DNA of 64,000 nucleotides, from assembly GCA_932521025.1 (NCBI GenBank), contig OW051469.1:9932398-9996397 (forward strand). The letters are read 5' to 3'. Below the pieces are notes generated by a model, which was given only the letters and a program-made list of their open reading frames with translations, did no database searches and was not told the DNA's origin. Source of the DNA: Oscheius onirici (taxonomy: Eukaryota; Nematoda; Chromadorea; Rhabditida; Rhabditidae). Shown piece after piece: positions 34,226 through 47,434 of this stretch (position 1 is its first letter; the number at the start of each line of letters is the position of its first letter). Position numbers and translations under genes: made by a program.

Positions 34226-35186
34226 TTACTCGGCGTCGACAAGTTCCTGCAGTTTCACGGCTCGGCCTCGAAGAAAATCGACTTCTTGGACCCTGAAACG
34301 ATTTTTAGCTTGGAAACTACAAAAATCCGACGTTTTTTCAATGGTAGCACTGTAGGAGGTCATGCTGGGCGTGAACGACTGTGAGGGACCGAAAGTGTCC
34401 CTTTTCTCGTTGGCGACAGCGATGGCGAGCTGAAAATGAGGAACTTTCTCACGGGGAGCCAGAACTAACTTCCCTGCCACTTAGGGCACATTTTCAGTTG
34501 TCTCGACGATATGGGGGTTGTTTTGAACGCTGAAGACCTAATATGCTCAAAACGGGTGAAAAATGACGTAATGGCATAAAATGAACTTTGAGGGGAAGCT
34601 TTGAGAAAAAGACTGATAACGGAGTCAAATTGGAGTGAACAAAAGCTCAAAGAACAGGAAGAAGTACCTGAGCCGTCTTGTCACACATCCCTAGAGCCTT
34701 TCTCCTATATTCCTGCAGCTGTTTGGCCAGCTTTCGCTCCTGCTCCGTCAGCGGCTGATTTTCTTTTGCCCTCGCGTCAAATTCCTCAAATCGACGGATC
34801 AGAAGCTCGATGCGTCGTCGCCGTTCGTCGAACTCTTCCTTCAACTTTTGCACCTCCATTCCAATCGTGATCAGCTTTTCCGTCGGATCGACTCGACCAG
34901 TCGCGGCTGCTTCTTTTACTAGTTTCACAAGATGGCCATTTGCCAGACTTGCTGCCTGTTTCAGGGTGACAAGATTTCGGACGAGAATCTGCAGCCATTT
35001 TTCAAAGTTTTGCAGCAAGACTTTCGGCTCGTCGTCGGGTTTTCCTCTAAAAAATGGCCTGATACTTCGAAATGTGGGGAAAACTAACGCCAGGCGAGGA
35101 AGAACCATCATTTTGCTCATAATCGGGTCAATTGTAGCCGCCTTCCAGTAGGGCTCCTCTTCTGCCGGAAAGGAAAAGGTCGGCAT
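34226..35186 (-). CDS. Free-standing duplicate of the Nup88 C-terminal half
   Basis: Four exons (35186-35089, 35046-34668, 34429-34331, 34292-34226) encode about 214 residues with its own ATG (MPTFSFPAEEEPYWKAATID) right after a TTTCAG. It aligns throughout with the C-terminal part of the Nup88-like protein at 37.3-40.0 kb: FRGKPDDEPKVLL / GKPDDQPTVML, EKLITIGMEVQKLKEEFD / EKLITVGMEVQKLKEDLD, AKENQPLTEQE / AKENQPLTDQE, and a shared end LLDAE/LVDAE. All three intron positions are conserved. The beta-propeller part is absent. Coiled-coil content is high. It may still join the Nup88-Nup62-Nup214 coiled-coil assembly, or compete in it. It lies 172 bases upstream of deoxyhypusine synthase. Confidence 0.85.
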
Positions 35187-36199
35187 ATTCTGAAATTTGT
35201 TATAAGTGTTGCATCTGTACTTCAAAGATCTATCAAGATTTTTTGTTGTAAACAAGATGCTCGCAAAGAATTTCAGATCATTGCTATGAAAAAGAACGGC
35301 GCATGTGGAAGAATCTTGACAAACAGCGCGAACCCTTATTTTCTTCGAGTTTTCAAGCTTTCACGGCTCGTTTACGTTAAATACTATGAAATCAATCTAT
35401 TTTTAGATGAAGAAGTGTAGCGGAAGAGGCAGAAAGGTACTAGAAGTTGTAAGGCAACATTCTGGACAAGTTTTCACCATTTTTTAGTAACAGGGACAGA
35501 AATATGCCTTTGGACTAGCTAAAGAACTTAAAAAAACACAGAATAATAGGAGAAAAAGGGGCAGAAACTTGCCTACATGGTCCGAGACTCATAAAGGTTG
35601 TTTGAGACGCAATTTTGGCTGATTTCTTTTATAATTTCATTGCTAAACACACTTTGATACATATATCTTCCTTTGATTATCAAAAACGAAAATCTAGAAT
35701 AGAGAATCAAGGAAATGGAGAAGAAATATGGGAGAAAACGAAGAACAAGGAATTTCCACGAGACAAACTTCCTGCCAGAATTGCAATTCAAATTTGAGCG
35801 CCCTTTCAAATACAGCAAATTGAAAATTGGGGAGAACGGACCAAAAAGAAGGGGAAACCGACTCACTTTGTTCTCAACTTCATCCTTTCCTAGACGACGA
35901 GCATATGGACCGTTTTAGGCAGTTTCCTAGTATAATTTCCATCTCTATTCAAGGTTTTTACAGCAGTAGGCTCAGTGTAATGGTCATCGCTGTCTCTTAA
36001 CGGAATCTAGAAAACAATGAGTAACAGGTAAGACTACCAGATACTGTGAAAGGCTTGGATAGACCCAAATTACCTTCAAAAACATTAAAATTACAGAATT
36101 TCATTAGAAAAGGGAGGTACAGCTCTATCACAACCAGACAAATTTTGACAAGATTCAGTGGGGATTACACGTGGAAATACCGTATGTTTTCTTCTGGAT
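35187..36199. other. Intergenic, no gene seen
   Basis: AT-rich stretch between glyoxalase II and the duplicated Nup88 half. Short ORFs lack splice context or family resemblance. It probably contains the 3' untranslated region of glyoxalase II and the promoter of the Nup88-half/deoxyhypusine synthase pair. None of the window's dispersed motifs occurs here. Confidence 0.6.
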
Positions 36200-37167
36200 C
36201 TAGATGGCAGAGGCACGGTACTTGTTCTTACACTCACGGAGCTCTTTCATCACGGCAACTGGATCAGTTTGCCCGACACTTTCCTGGATTTCCGTTGAGG
36301 TGACTCGCATGAACGGGTTGATCTGTTTCTCCTCTCCGATGGTCGAAGGGACGGTAGGAATCATGGCCTTGTCTTGTTCCTGGGAATACTTCAGACGGTC
36401 TTTTGCGGCCTGGAGATGGAAATAAAGACAGAGACAGAGACAGTACCTGATTTCCAGGCTCGATGAAGGTAGCAAACTTGAGATTGGATGTCGTGTACTC
36501 ATGTCCACAGTAGACCTGGGTCTCATCGGGAAGAGAGGCCAGAGTTTCGTTCAGATGCTTGTGCATCTCGTCGGCTGTTCCTGCAAGATTCTCTGTCTCT
36601 CTGACTCACAGTCAAACAAACCCTCAAAGAACTTTCCACAGCCTGCAATGAAGAGCGTGTCTCCAGTGAAGACAGTCGGTACATGATCATCTGAAGTAAC
36701 ATAGAAGCAAATGTGACCCCTGGTGTGGCAGGGAGTGGAATAGCAGGTCACCTAAAAACTAATCTCTTTGTCGAATCCCGTAACCTACATTGAGGTCCCC
36801 TACGTTGAACTTGGTTCCCGTAGTAACTTTGTTCGTCAGCTTTTCGATTCTCTCGTCACCGCCATAAATGAGGACTTCTGGATGCATCTTGTGGAAATCT
36901 GGCATGCCTCCGGCATGATCCCAATGGTGGTGAGTCACGAGAGCTGCCTCGATGGTAACCCAGAAGACTTTCACTGTTACTGTTATTATCTCTCACCTTG
37001 TGCTTGTCAGCCACAGCTTGAATAGCCGCAGGCTCCACAGGATCCACCACAAATCCCTTGTGATTCTTATCATACACCAGATACATATAGTTATCATCCA
37101 GAGCTTTTACCGGAAGAACGTGCATGGCTCGACGGACAGTAGAATGAAGGATTCTAGTCAAAAACAT
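36200..37167 (-). CDS. Hydroxyacylglutathione hydrolase (glyoxalase II)
   Basis: Five exons (37167-36997, 36947-36789, 36751-36622, 36580-36447, 36409-36200) encode about 267 residues. Glyoxalase II hydrolyses S-lactoylglutathione to lactate and glutathione, the second step of methylglyoxal removal. The metallo-beta-lactamase zinc motif [10 protein letters not shown] is intact. Other matches are [43 protein letters not shown] and the C-terminal NPFMRV. The N-terminus ([20 protein letters not shown]) is basic and amphipathic, so a mitochondrial form is possible, with the internal ATG of MHVLPV giving a cytosolic form. The start lies 148 bases from the stop of the Nup88-like gene. Confidence 0.96.
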
Positions 37168-37314
37168 CTGTCGGAAATTGTGAGGGAAGCGAACACCAAA
37201 ACTTTGGTGAAAAAGCGGGAGAGGTAGCCAGAAGTGTGAACTTTAAAAATACGAAGAAGAAATATTGGAGAAATCGATTCATAGACCCGGACATAACAAA
37301 AATGAAGTTTGAAA

Positions 37315-39985
<2,671 letters not shown>

Positions 39986-40458
39986 AAGGGTGGCTAAACC
40001 AAAAAGTTAAGTGCACCGCAAGTTAAGCTTGTATCAGTTCAAATTACGGATCACCCCCGTTGGCTTCGAAATTTGGTGAAATAGTTGCATAGAGATTTTT
40101 GGATAAGACTTGAAATGTCTACTGGGGTAAAACTTTAAGCTGAATCCAATTGAATATGTCTCGAGTCTTGAAAACGCTTCTGGAGTGAGATATCGGGGGT
40201 TGTGGACTGGCTGTATCTACATAGATAAAGAGACGCACAGAGACTGAGAGAGACAGAGGGACAGTACCTGTGACATCTACTGAATCAGTTGGAAGGCAGT
40301 ATGACGGTCGTCTGAAACTATCGATTTTATAACAGAATTATTCGAAAACGTGGTATTTTGTGGAGAAGCCAAGAAAGTTCATCAAAGGTAAAAGTATAGG
40401 CGGCTTTACTGTCGAAGAAAGGCAAAAAAAATATATTTACACGTTGAAATGAGTATCG

Positions 40459-42776
40459 TTATTCGTAGACTTGATTGTGTTCCAGCAAATGAACCATGTC
40501 GCTAAGAGTCTGCTCAAAGTGGACTTCTTGAGGACGCTCGGACATTGGCCTCGCTCCTTTCGGCAGATGTTTTAGGGATGGGCCGAAGTTTACTCTAATT
40601 GTGGCTGCTAAAAATTTTAACTGAACTGGTTTTGGAAAAAAGACCCACGTCCAAAGATCGAGACAGCTGGAAAGTAGAAGCCTCGGTAGATATTCTCAAA
40701 GGCAACTCCACAAGATTTTCCGTTCAGGAAGAACTCGATCTAGAAAACATGAATGTCTGTGTCATTTCTTACCTTGCTCCCAGGCACCTCTTTCAATGCC
40801 TTCAAAGCCACACTAAAATCATCCTGAGCTTCGTAAAAATAGTTGTGTTTGAAGTTGATCAAATGACATTCCTTCCTGGCCGGTGGCAGGTAGTCTTTTG
40901 AAGAAGTTTCGGGGTGAAGGACATCATGCGGGATATGGATTTGCAGACCGAGAACGTCGCCCTCTTTAAAGCCGGCAGGAAAATAGGTTTTTCCTTTAGC
41001 ATCATGAAATTTTGTTCCTTTTAGGGAACGCCAGGCGTAGGAGAACTTGTTGTAGCCGACACAGGCTTGGACGGGGGCTGAAATTTTTTTGTTAGGAGCT
41101 GGAAAAAGTACCTACCTTGTCCCCTACTCCATCCTATCCTGATATGAGTATTTGGCGGCTGCTTCAGGAAGTTCACCTCATAGTACCAGGTCCCCTTCGC
41201 CACCGAATGTGTCGCCTTCGCGACACAGTACCCTTCAAAGCCGGTCACAGTCTGCTGGTCCTCACTGATTCTCAACTGAACGAAAATACTTTGAGAGGCA
41301 CAATTTTCGTACCTGATAAGCCCGATCGTTTGGAGAGACTGTAATGGAATTGGTCGTAACTATCCGATACATGTGGGAAGGAATGGCTCTGGCTGTTGAT
41401 TCGTCGTCTTCTCCCCAGGCTCTGAACGGTTGATGCTACTGTACTTTCTCATCAAACTTACTTTTCCGAGACATTCGGATCTCGTTCCACCAAGAAATAT
41501 CTGTAGCCTTCTTTGTTAAAAGGAATGTCCACTGGACTATCTAGACCAGCGAATTTGGCTACAGAATAGTCGGCGGCACTGGAAGTTCAGTTGGTATTCG
41601 TGTCTCTGTCTACTCACAGCTTTGGCTTCTTTGTAGTATTTCCTCCACCGACATCAACATTTCTCCGTTTACTGGCTCCTCTCGTCTTCGGTCCGTCATC
41701 CACATCGACTGGAGGTCGTTCAGAGGGCGATGAGTTGACCAATGTCGTCGAGAGATTTTCTTTCGTCTTTTCTGTCGTCGTTTTCTTGCCGATCTGAGAC
41801 TTTGAAATAGAAAGAAACCCTAAAAAAAACTTACAGATTTCACAGCCTCATTAGCCGGACCAATGTCTACCAGAGGCTCCACTAGACAGAAACTGTTCTC
41901 ATCTCCGGGCTTCGACTGGAAGTATACTGTAACTACTGTAGGTTCAGAACTTACTCTAAAAAGTCCAGTCTCTTTCGCCAAAGCCTTTTGAAGAGTCTGA
42001 TGCCAAGTATTCTTGGCTCTTCGAGGCATTGAGGTTAGATTCTCCCAGTTGTTGTCAAAATAGGGAAGAATCTTCTCGTAGAGTCCAAAGTAGACTGGAT
42101 CTCCTTCTTCAGAACTCACGTTTAGTCTACCTTCAGCTTTTAGGGTTTCAGCTGTCAGGTTGGCTAGGACGGTGATGGCCATGTGGGAGAAACCTAGAAG
42201 GAAGGGATGAGAGAGAAACTCTTTGCTTTATCCCAAAAAATCGTCAAATTTCATTCACATTCATCGCCTGCTCGGCTCAAAAAGTGTCATAATACCGTTC
42301 ATCCGAATTTGTAAAGAACGGGCGCAAAAGTTCTCAAGTGGCGCGGGGTCGTTGGGGAGGCTGCGGGAGGGCCGCAAGTGACGGTACGGGTGCGAGCAGG
42401 GGACATAGAGACTTACTGGCTTGCTTCGGAATCCATGATTCTGTCTTGTTTGGACTGCAATCTTTACAAGTGAAGACGTAGCAGACCATGAAGCAGACTC
42501 CGTAACTGAATTTCAGAGTCAGAGAGTCAAAAACTTCAACTTACAATTCTTTCATGTCCCGAAGACAATTGGCATGGAACCATTTTGAGCAGCCGGTACA
42601 GAAAACTTCCAGAACGTTCAGGTCTCGTTGTCCATTACTAAACAGAGAGTCTGAGTGACAGAGAGGCAAAATTCCTCTCAAAATATAATCCAGTGAACGT
42701 ACCAATAGCATACCGTATCCGAAACTGCTGGCACAGGAGCCGGTCCCTTGTTCCGGCTTCCTTTATTCGTCCGCAT
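40459..42776 (-). CDS. ash-2: ASH-2, core subunit of SET1/MLL H3K4 methyltransferase complexes
   Basis: Twelve exons from 42776 to 40459 encode about 561 residues. The N-terminus carries an atypical PHD-like finger (TVCYCNGQRDLNVLEVFCTG, then CSKWFHANCLRDMKE and CYVFTCKDCSPNKTESW). A winged-helix region follows (HMAITVLANLTAETLKAEGR, NTWHQTLQKALAKETGLFR). A lysine-rich linker leads to the split SPRY domain: HPFNKEG-like PFNKEGYRYFLVERDPN, WYYEVNFLKQPPNTHIRIGW, YNKFSYAWRSLKGTKFHDAK and FGPSLKHLPKG, ending in an SDM-like helix ERPQEVHFEQTLSDMVHLLE. ASH-2 stimulates H3K4 methylation with WDR5 and RbBP5. The ATG follows a TTTCCAG acceptor. Part of this gene has been copied downstream as a decayed fragment (45.4-45.8 kb). 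Confidence 0.96.
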
Positions 42777-43143
42777 ATTCTGGAAAGCGAAAATGTTGAA
42801 AAAAGATAAAGAAAGGAACGGGATAGTAAAAGAAAAGTTCAAATTCGAAGGAACACTCTCAGTTGGACCAATTGATGGGGTGACCCAGTGCGAATTTAAA
42901 GGACTGCCTCTGACCCATGGTTGTTTCGTAGAGTTTCGCAAAGAGTGCCTGCTAGGAGTTTTTTTTTAGGCCAACCTCTTTTTTAAGTTTTGTTTGGTTT
43001 TTATCTCTCAGACTTTCCGTCTCTCAGATTCTCAGACTCTCTGTCCCTCTGTCCCTCACTGTCAGTCTCTCTCTCTCTCTCTCTAACTCTGTCCTCTACT
43101 CTTTCATACTCTCCCATTCCAGACCCCTCAAAGCTTGGCCCAG

Positions 43144-44445
43144 ATGGACTACTACCAGGAGTCTAGCCCCCTCTGTTCCGATCTGGACAACTGGTACGGA
43201 CAGCCGGCTACCAGTTTCGACCAGGTCCAGGACTACGTCAAGGAAGAAGACTACCTCAGCGTCCCGTCCCTCTCTCATAACTATCCGGACTTCCAGGAGC
43301 CTCTGGAAGACTTCAGCAGTCCGGGTCCGATGAAGAGACCTGTTCGCTCAGCTGCCGGTAAAAATCCCTACACCCGGGCCTACAGTCCAAGTCCATCGGA
43401 AGATGACTACAAGACTAAATCCGGTCGTCCCAATAAGGCTACGTCCACTAGTAAGATGGCCAACTATGCCAGGTTTGTGAGAAATGGGGCTAAAAACAAA
43501 GAAATCTTTTTAGAAACTACCGTGCCACGAAAAAGGAAGAATCGAAGTTGTTGGTCGACCGGAATAGGGAGCTGATTGCCGAGAACAAGAACCTGATCAC
43601 ACAGAACAAGGCTCTGAAGCTGCACTTGCAAAATCTGGAGAAGGAAATGGTTTCGCTGAGATCGGTGATGAATAAGGTAAGAGTATCGGGGAAAGCGTCG
43701 CTTTATTGATTTTGAACCAGTTCAGTAGATTTACAGTACTCTGACCACTGGGTAACAGGGAAAAAGCAAGAGTTCAGTAACTAGAAGCTCCCGGAGGAAC
43801 AGGACTCATAAGGTAGAAGTCTAGAATACTGTAAAGAGATTCAGCAGAGTACTGTAGTCGCACCTGATCTAGCAGAGAGGAAAAAAACAGTAGAAAAGTT
43901 GACTTATACTGTAGAGGAGGATACTGTAAGAATAACGCTCGGGGTATTGTAGCCGTACTCTGTAGGGAACTGTGGTCGCTCAAAAATTCACTATTGTTCC
44001 AACCATCCGAATTGTCTTTTTACGGGCAGGTTTGTGCCCTAGCAGCGTCGGATCGTTGGCGACACCCGACTAGAAAATACGGTTGCGAACTGGGGAAAAC
44101 TCCTCATTGAGAAACTCCAGCTGAGGAGTCCTCAACGTCTCATCTTTCAGGACAACCAGATTGCTGCCATCGTTGCCAGTATTGGAGGCGGTTCCCCTAG
44201 TCATACTCCAGCCGAGGGCGGTGTCTGTCTTCACATTGCTGGTGGTCGTGTTCAGATCGAGGTACGGTTCAGTCTCTATCCCTCTGACTCTCTGTTTATC
44301 TTTCTCTCTTTCCCCCTTTCCAATACCCACTTTCCAGATCTGCGAAACCTGCAATCAACGAGTCAGAGACCGAGCTGTCGCGTGTCGTCAAGCCCGAGAG
44401 GACCCCCTTCTCTGTCAGCAGCCCTCTCATGGACTCTTCTTCTAA
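43144..44445 (+). CDS. bZIP transcription factor
   Basis: Four exons (43144-43472, 43514-43676, 44151-44261, 44338-44445) encode about 236 residues. The N-terminus is acidic and tyrosine/serine-rich (MDYYQESSPLCSDLDNWYGQ), as in activation regions. The basic region is KMANYARNYRATKKEESKLL, with the N-x7-R spacing (NYARNYRAT) and fewer lysines than usual. The leucine zipper follows (LLVDRNRELIAENKNLITQ, NKALKLHLQNLEKEMVSLRS). The C-terminus has paired cysteines (ICETCNQRVRDRAVACRQ) of unknown role. A CCATTCCAG acceptor precedes the ATG. The subfamily is not clear. Intron 3 holds a cluster of TACTGTAG octamers. Confidence 0.85.
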
Positions 44446-44572
44446 TATCGTAATACAAAAAAAAAAGTTATATCGTTAATACTTGAGAATCGGTAAGAGG
44501 AGGCTTTTCTACTCTCTCTCTTCGTGTTGTTATAATACTCCCACTGCAGGTTCGCAATAGTTTCCCGGTTGT

Positions 44573-44965
44573 GTTAAGCACAAGGGCCAAGTGTCGTTCT
44601 CCCTATATAGGAAACGCACCTCTGACAAGGTCGGACGTAGTCGAAAAAGATCTTTTCGGTGAGGATGTCCACTCCGGGCTAAACTTCCCGGACAAGACCC
44701 AGCCGGGGCCAGAGCAAAGCAGGTCAGTTGCCCGTCTCGTTAATGTTCAAAATAAAGTTGTTATCATTACTTTGCCTTATTTTTTTTTGTTAAAAATGTG
44801 GTGCTAGTCGCACGCTTAACGCGTTCCTCCAATTCTTGTTAAGACGTACGGGTTTACCGTTAGATCCTAGGGTTCAAGTCCAATCATGGCTGCAGTTGTG
44901 TACGTACAAGAAATCGAGGAGACTGAGGTCCACGTCGTGCCGTCGACCAGTAAAGGTGAGCGCAC
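44573..44965 (+). mobile_element. Possible LTR and leader of a retrotransposon
   Basis: Starting TGTTAAGCACAAGGGCC, the stretch has a TATA-like CCCTATATAGG at about 44610, a downstream AATAAAGTTG at about 44752, and then a leader ending in an ATG at about 44887. The short frame after it (MAAVVYVQEIEETEVHVVPS) could be the start of a gag ORF but soon meets a GTGAGC. No integrase or reverse transcriptase follows, so only the 5' end would remain. The right border and target-site duplication were not found. Confidence 0.3.
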
Positions 44966-45004
44966 CAACTTTGGGTTACGGTACGTGGAAGTTTTCTAAA
45001 AAGA

Positions 45005-45330
45005 TTGAATATATAGTACCCGGAAATCCCAAAAATTTTCATCTGGCTTTTAAAGGGTATACGGTATGTATTTCTATTTCAATTGGTTCTTATCAAGTCT
45101 TCAGTATCATTAGCACTCTCTTCCAGAATTTTTGTGGGAAGTAATTTGGTTGAAAAGATGGAATTTGAAAGTTCGATAAGATATAGTAACCGGAAATACC
45201 AAATTTTGCTTCTGGATTTTGAATGGATATTTCCAAAACATTTTCCCATTTCAATTAGTTCTTCCCAAGTCTTCAGTATCATGAGAACTCTCTTCCAGAA
45301 CTTTTTGAAAGTAATCTGGATGAAAAGAAT
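45005..45330. repeat. Diverged tandem duplication, two ~170-base units
   Basis: Unit 1 (about 45005-45175) and unit 2 (about 45180-45330) share the order AATATATAGTACCCGGAAAT / GATATAGTAACCGGAAATAC, TTTCAATTGGTTCTTATCAA / TTTCAATTAGTTCTTCCCAA, GTCTTCAGTATCAT, CTCTCTTCCAGAA and TGGTTGAAAAGATGGAATTT / TGGATGAAAAGAATGGAATT. There is no ORF shared by both units, so the repeat is non-coding. Confidence 0.75.
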
Positions 45331-45439
45331 GGAATTTGACTGCGGAGATACAGTAACCTTAGGTTCAACTCATTTCGGGTTACGGTATTCACAGGAACTA
45401 CCCAGAGCTACAGTACCTTTGCTGTAACTGTTACAAGTA

Positions 45440-45780
45440 GCCTCCAGTTTCAATTGGCTTGGAACAAAGATTTCACAGTCTCATTGGCCAGTCCAATAGA
45501 GGCTCAGAAATTATTCTCGCCTTCTGGATAGCCCAGTGTTCTTGGCTCTTCTGGACATGGATTCTCCCAGTTATTGTCAAAGCAGAAGAATCCTTGAAAT
45601 AGGAAGGAGACACTATCTTTATGCCCGTGCTTCCCCATCAAAAAATTCTTTCCTAGATTCCCTTTTACCAGCATCGATTAAAATTTGAGCATAGTTCTGC
45701 TCGTCCGAATCTACAACAGACGTGCAACGTCGTTGGCAGGGCCGCGAGTGACGTTACGGGTGTGACCTGAGATGCCTAAG
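45440..45780 (-). pseudogene. Decayed duplicate of an ash-2 fragment
   Basis: The plus strand here parallels 41830-42400 within ash-2 in the same order: AGATTTCACAGTCTCATTGG (ash-2 has AGATTTCACAGCCTCATTAG), GTTCTTGGCTCTTC, GATTCTCCCAGTTATTGTCA, and then intron-like sequence ending GGGCCGCGAGTGACGTTACG (ash-2 GGGCCGCAAGTGACGGTACG). Several exons' worth of coding sequence and intron are kept but shortened and frame-broken. Because introns are retained, the copy arose at DNA level, not by retroposition. Confidence 0.75.
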
Positions 45781-46044
45781 AATTAGTTAGCCGCAAAAGT
45801 TACTGTATCTCTCCCTCAAAGATCTTCTATTACCGTAACTCTTCCCATTTTCCCGTTATCCGTCATCCGACGAAACATTTCGCACTTTACGAAACGTTTC
45901 GTTTAAAAGGTCCCGCGACGTGTGTCCTGTCGTCGCAATGCTTCGTATCTTCGTCTTTTTACCGTAGTCGTTTCTTTAGGATTCTCTGGCCTATTTTCTT
46001 TCCCAAACTATTTTAATAATAAGCTTTCAGGAAGACACTGCTCC

Positions 46045-46500
46045 ATGAATAAAGCATCGACTTCTTCTTCGTCGTCGACTGCTCCCGCTAGCAGAAAACT
46101 GGGCAAGAAACGTGGCCGTGCCGGCTGTTCCAAGAGTCTTATGGCTCTGAAGGACAGAAGAAGATTGAAGGCGAAATCTGCGACTCGAAAGGCCAAAAAG
46201 GTCCAACTTCGACGAAAGATTAGAGCCAGAGTTGACCGGGAGTACGAGCTGGAGATTGAAGAGTATGAGAGAGAGTTTCGGAGTCTAAAGGCGGAACGGA
46301 GGGCTGCTCTGGAGGACGGGGCGAATTGTATTGATCAGGTGAGTCCCTGTCTCTGTCTCAAACAGTAATTCCAGGTCGAAAGTCTGACTCGTACCGCGAG
46401 AGAACTCCGCGAGCAGGCCGAACGCCGTCAAACGGTCGAACTGGCCGTCCTCCTCTCCCATCTCATTCCCGCTCTGGCAGCGTCGCCTTCCGGCTTCTGA
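46045..46500 (+). CDS. Small basic coiled-coil (bZIP-like) protein
   Basis: Two exons (46045-46338, 46375-46500) encode about 139 residues. The ATG follows a TTTCAGGAAGACACTGCTCC acceptor context. After a serine-rich start there is a strongly basic segment (SRKLGKKRGRAGCSKSLMAL, KDRRRLKAKSATRKAKKVQL) and then a helical heptad-like stretch (YELEIEEYEREFRSLKAERR, ESLTRTARELREQAE). This is the layout of a bZIP, but the canonical N-x7-R signature is not clear, so a nucleic-acid-binding coiled-coil protein is the safer label. The terminus is hydrophobic (LLSHLIPALAASPSGF). Confidence 0.6.
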
Positions 46501-47434
46501 TCTCTCTCAATCACTCGGGTTGTTGTGCAGTCTCTCAGGCCCAAATGTATATTTATTCCCCTCCTGTCCCAAAGTAAGTGTGCCATCAACTGGAGTTCAA
46601 AACTAGAGACTGTAGTTACTGATGTCCTCTTGATGTGTCCACTTTCTTTCTGCTTTATACCAATTCTATTTTTTGCACGTCAAAAGCAACCGGTCCTCCT
46701 AATAATAAACTTGGTGATTTTGAGTATCAGTTTTTCCTTCTTTTGGTTCTCCAAGCAGCAGACATATCGCTTCCCAAAACAAGATTTCAAAATCTTCTTG
46801 GAAACGCCTCGCGAGCCAGCTGGACAGTCATCGATCGTGTCTCGTCTCTTAGGCCGAAAACAAAACTGATTGCTCGAATACTCAAAGAACTGTCCAGCTG
46901 TATATTTAATGTCCTTCCTCTCATACTTTTCTGGCTCGTTTTCTCCATAAAAATCTACAAAAACTGAAGCTTCCTTTGGTTTGGCCAAAAAGAACAACAA
47001 AAACGCTCAGCAAGTGAAAAGTTGGCATCACATCGGTTCAGCCGAAAGATGGTAAATCCTTCATCGCGCATTCTCCGTTCAATGTTATTTTTACGTCTCG
47101 CCTATATAGTCCCCTCTCCCGCGGCTGTCTACAAATTACGGGTGCGACCCCGGCAACACTGACCCAGCTGTTCCGATGCGCATCTAGTCATAGCATCTAT
47201 TCCACAACAGCTCCCCAGAAGAAGTTTCTGTCAAATTTTCTCAATGGGGCATACATATAACTTTCGAGAAGGTATATTTTGACCCGGCGTTATCGATTTT
47301 CCCGCCAATTTCTCACTTGGACGCACGCTTGTTTTCACAAGCGCTTTTCTTTTTAAAACTTTTATAAATTTCTAGTTTTTAATTTACTTTTAAAGATCTC
47401 ACGGGTAGCCTAGGCAATAGAGCGACTGTCGACC
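46501..47434. other. Intergenic, no gene seen
   Basis: Overlapping ORFs at 46525-47000 on both strands have no splice context or family resemblance. The stretch just upstream of the PARP gene is AT-rich with ACGGGTAGCCTAGG at 47401. A short TAATTACAA-like motif and CGCGGC runs near 47110 are unremarkable. Confidence 0.5.
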
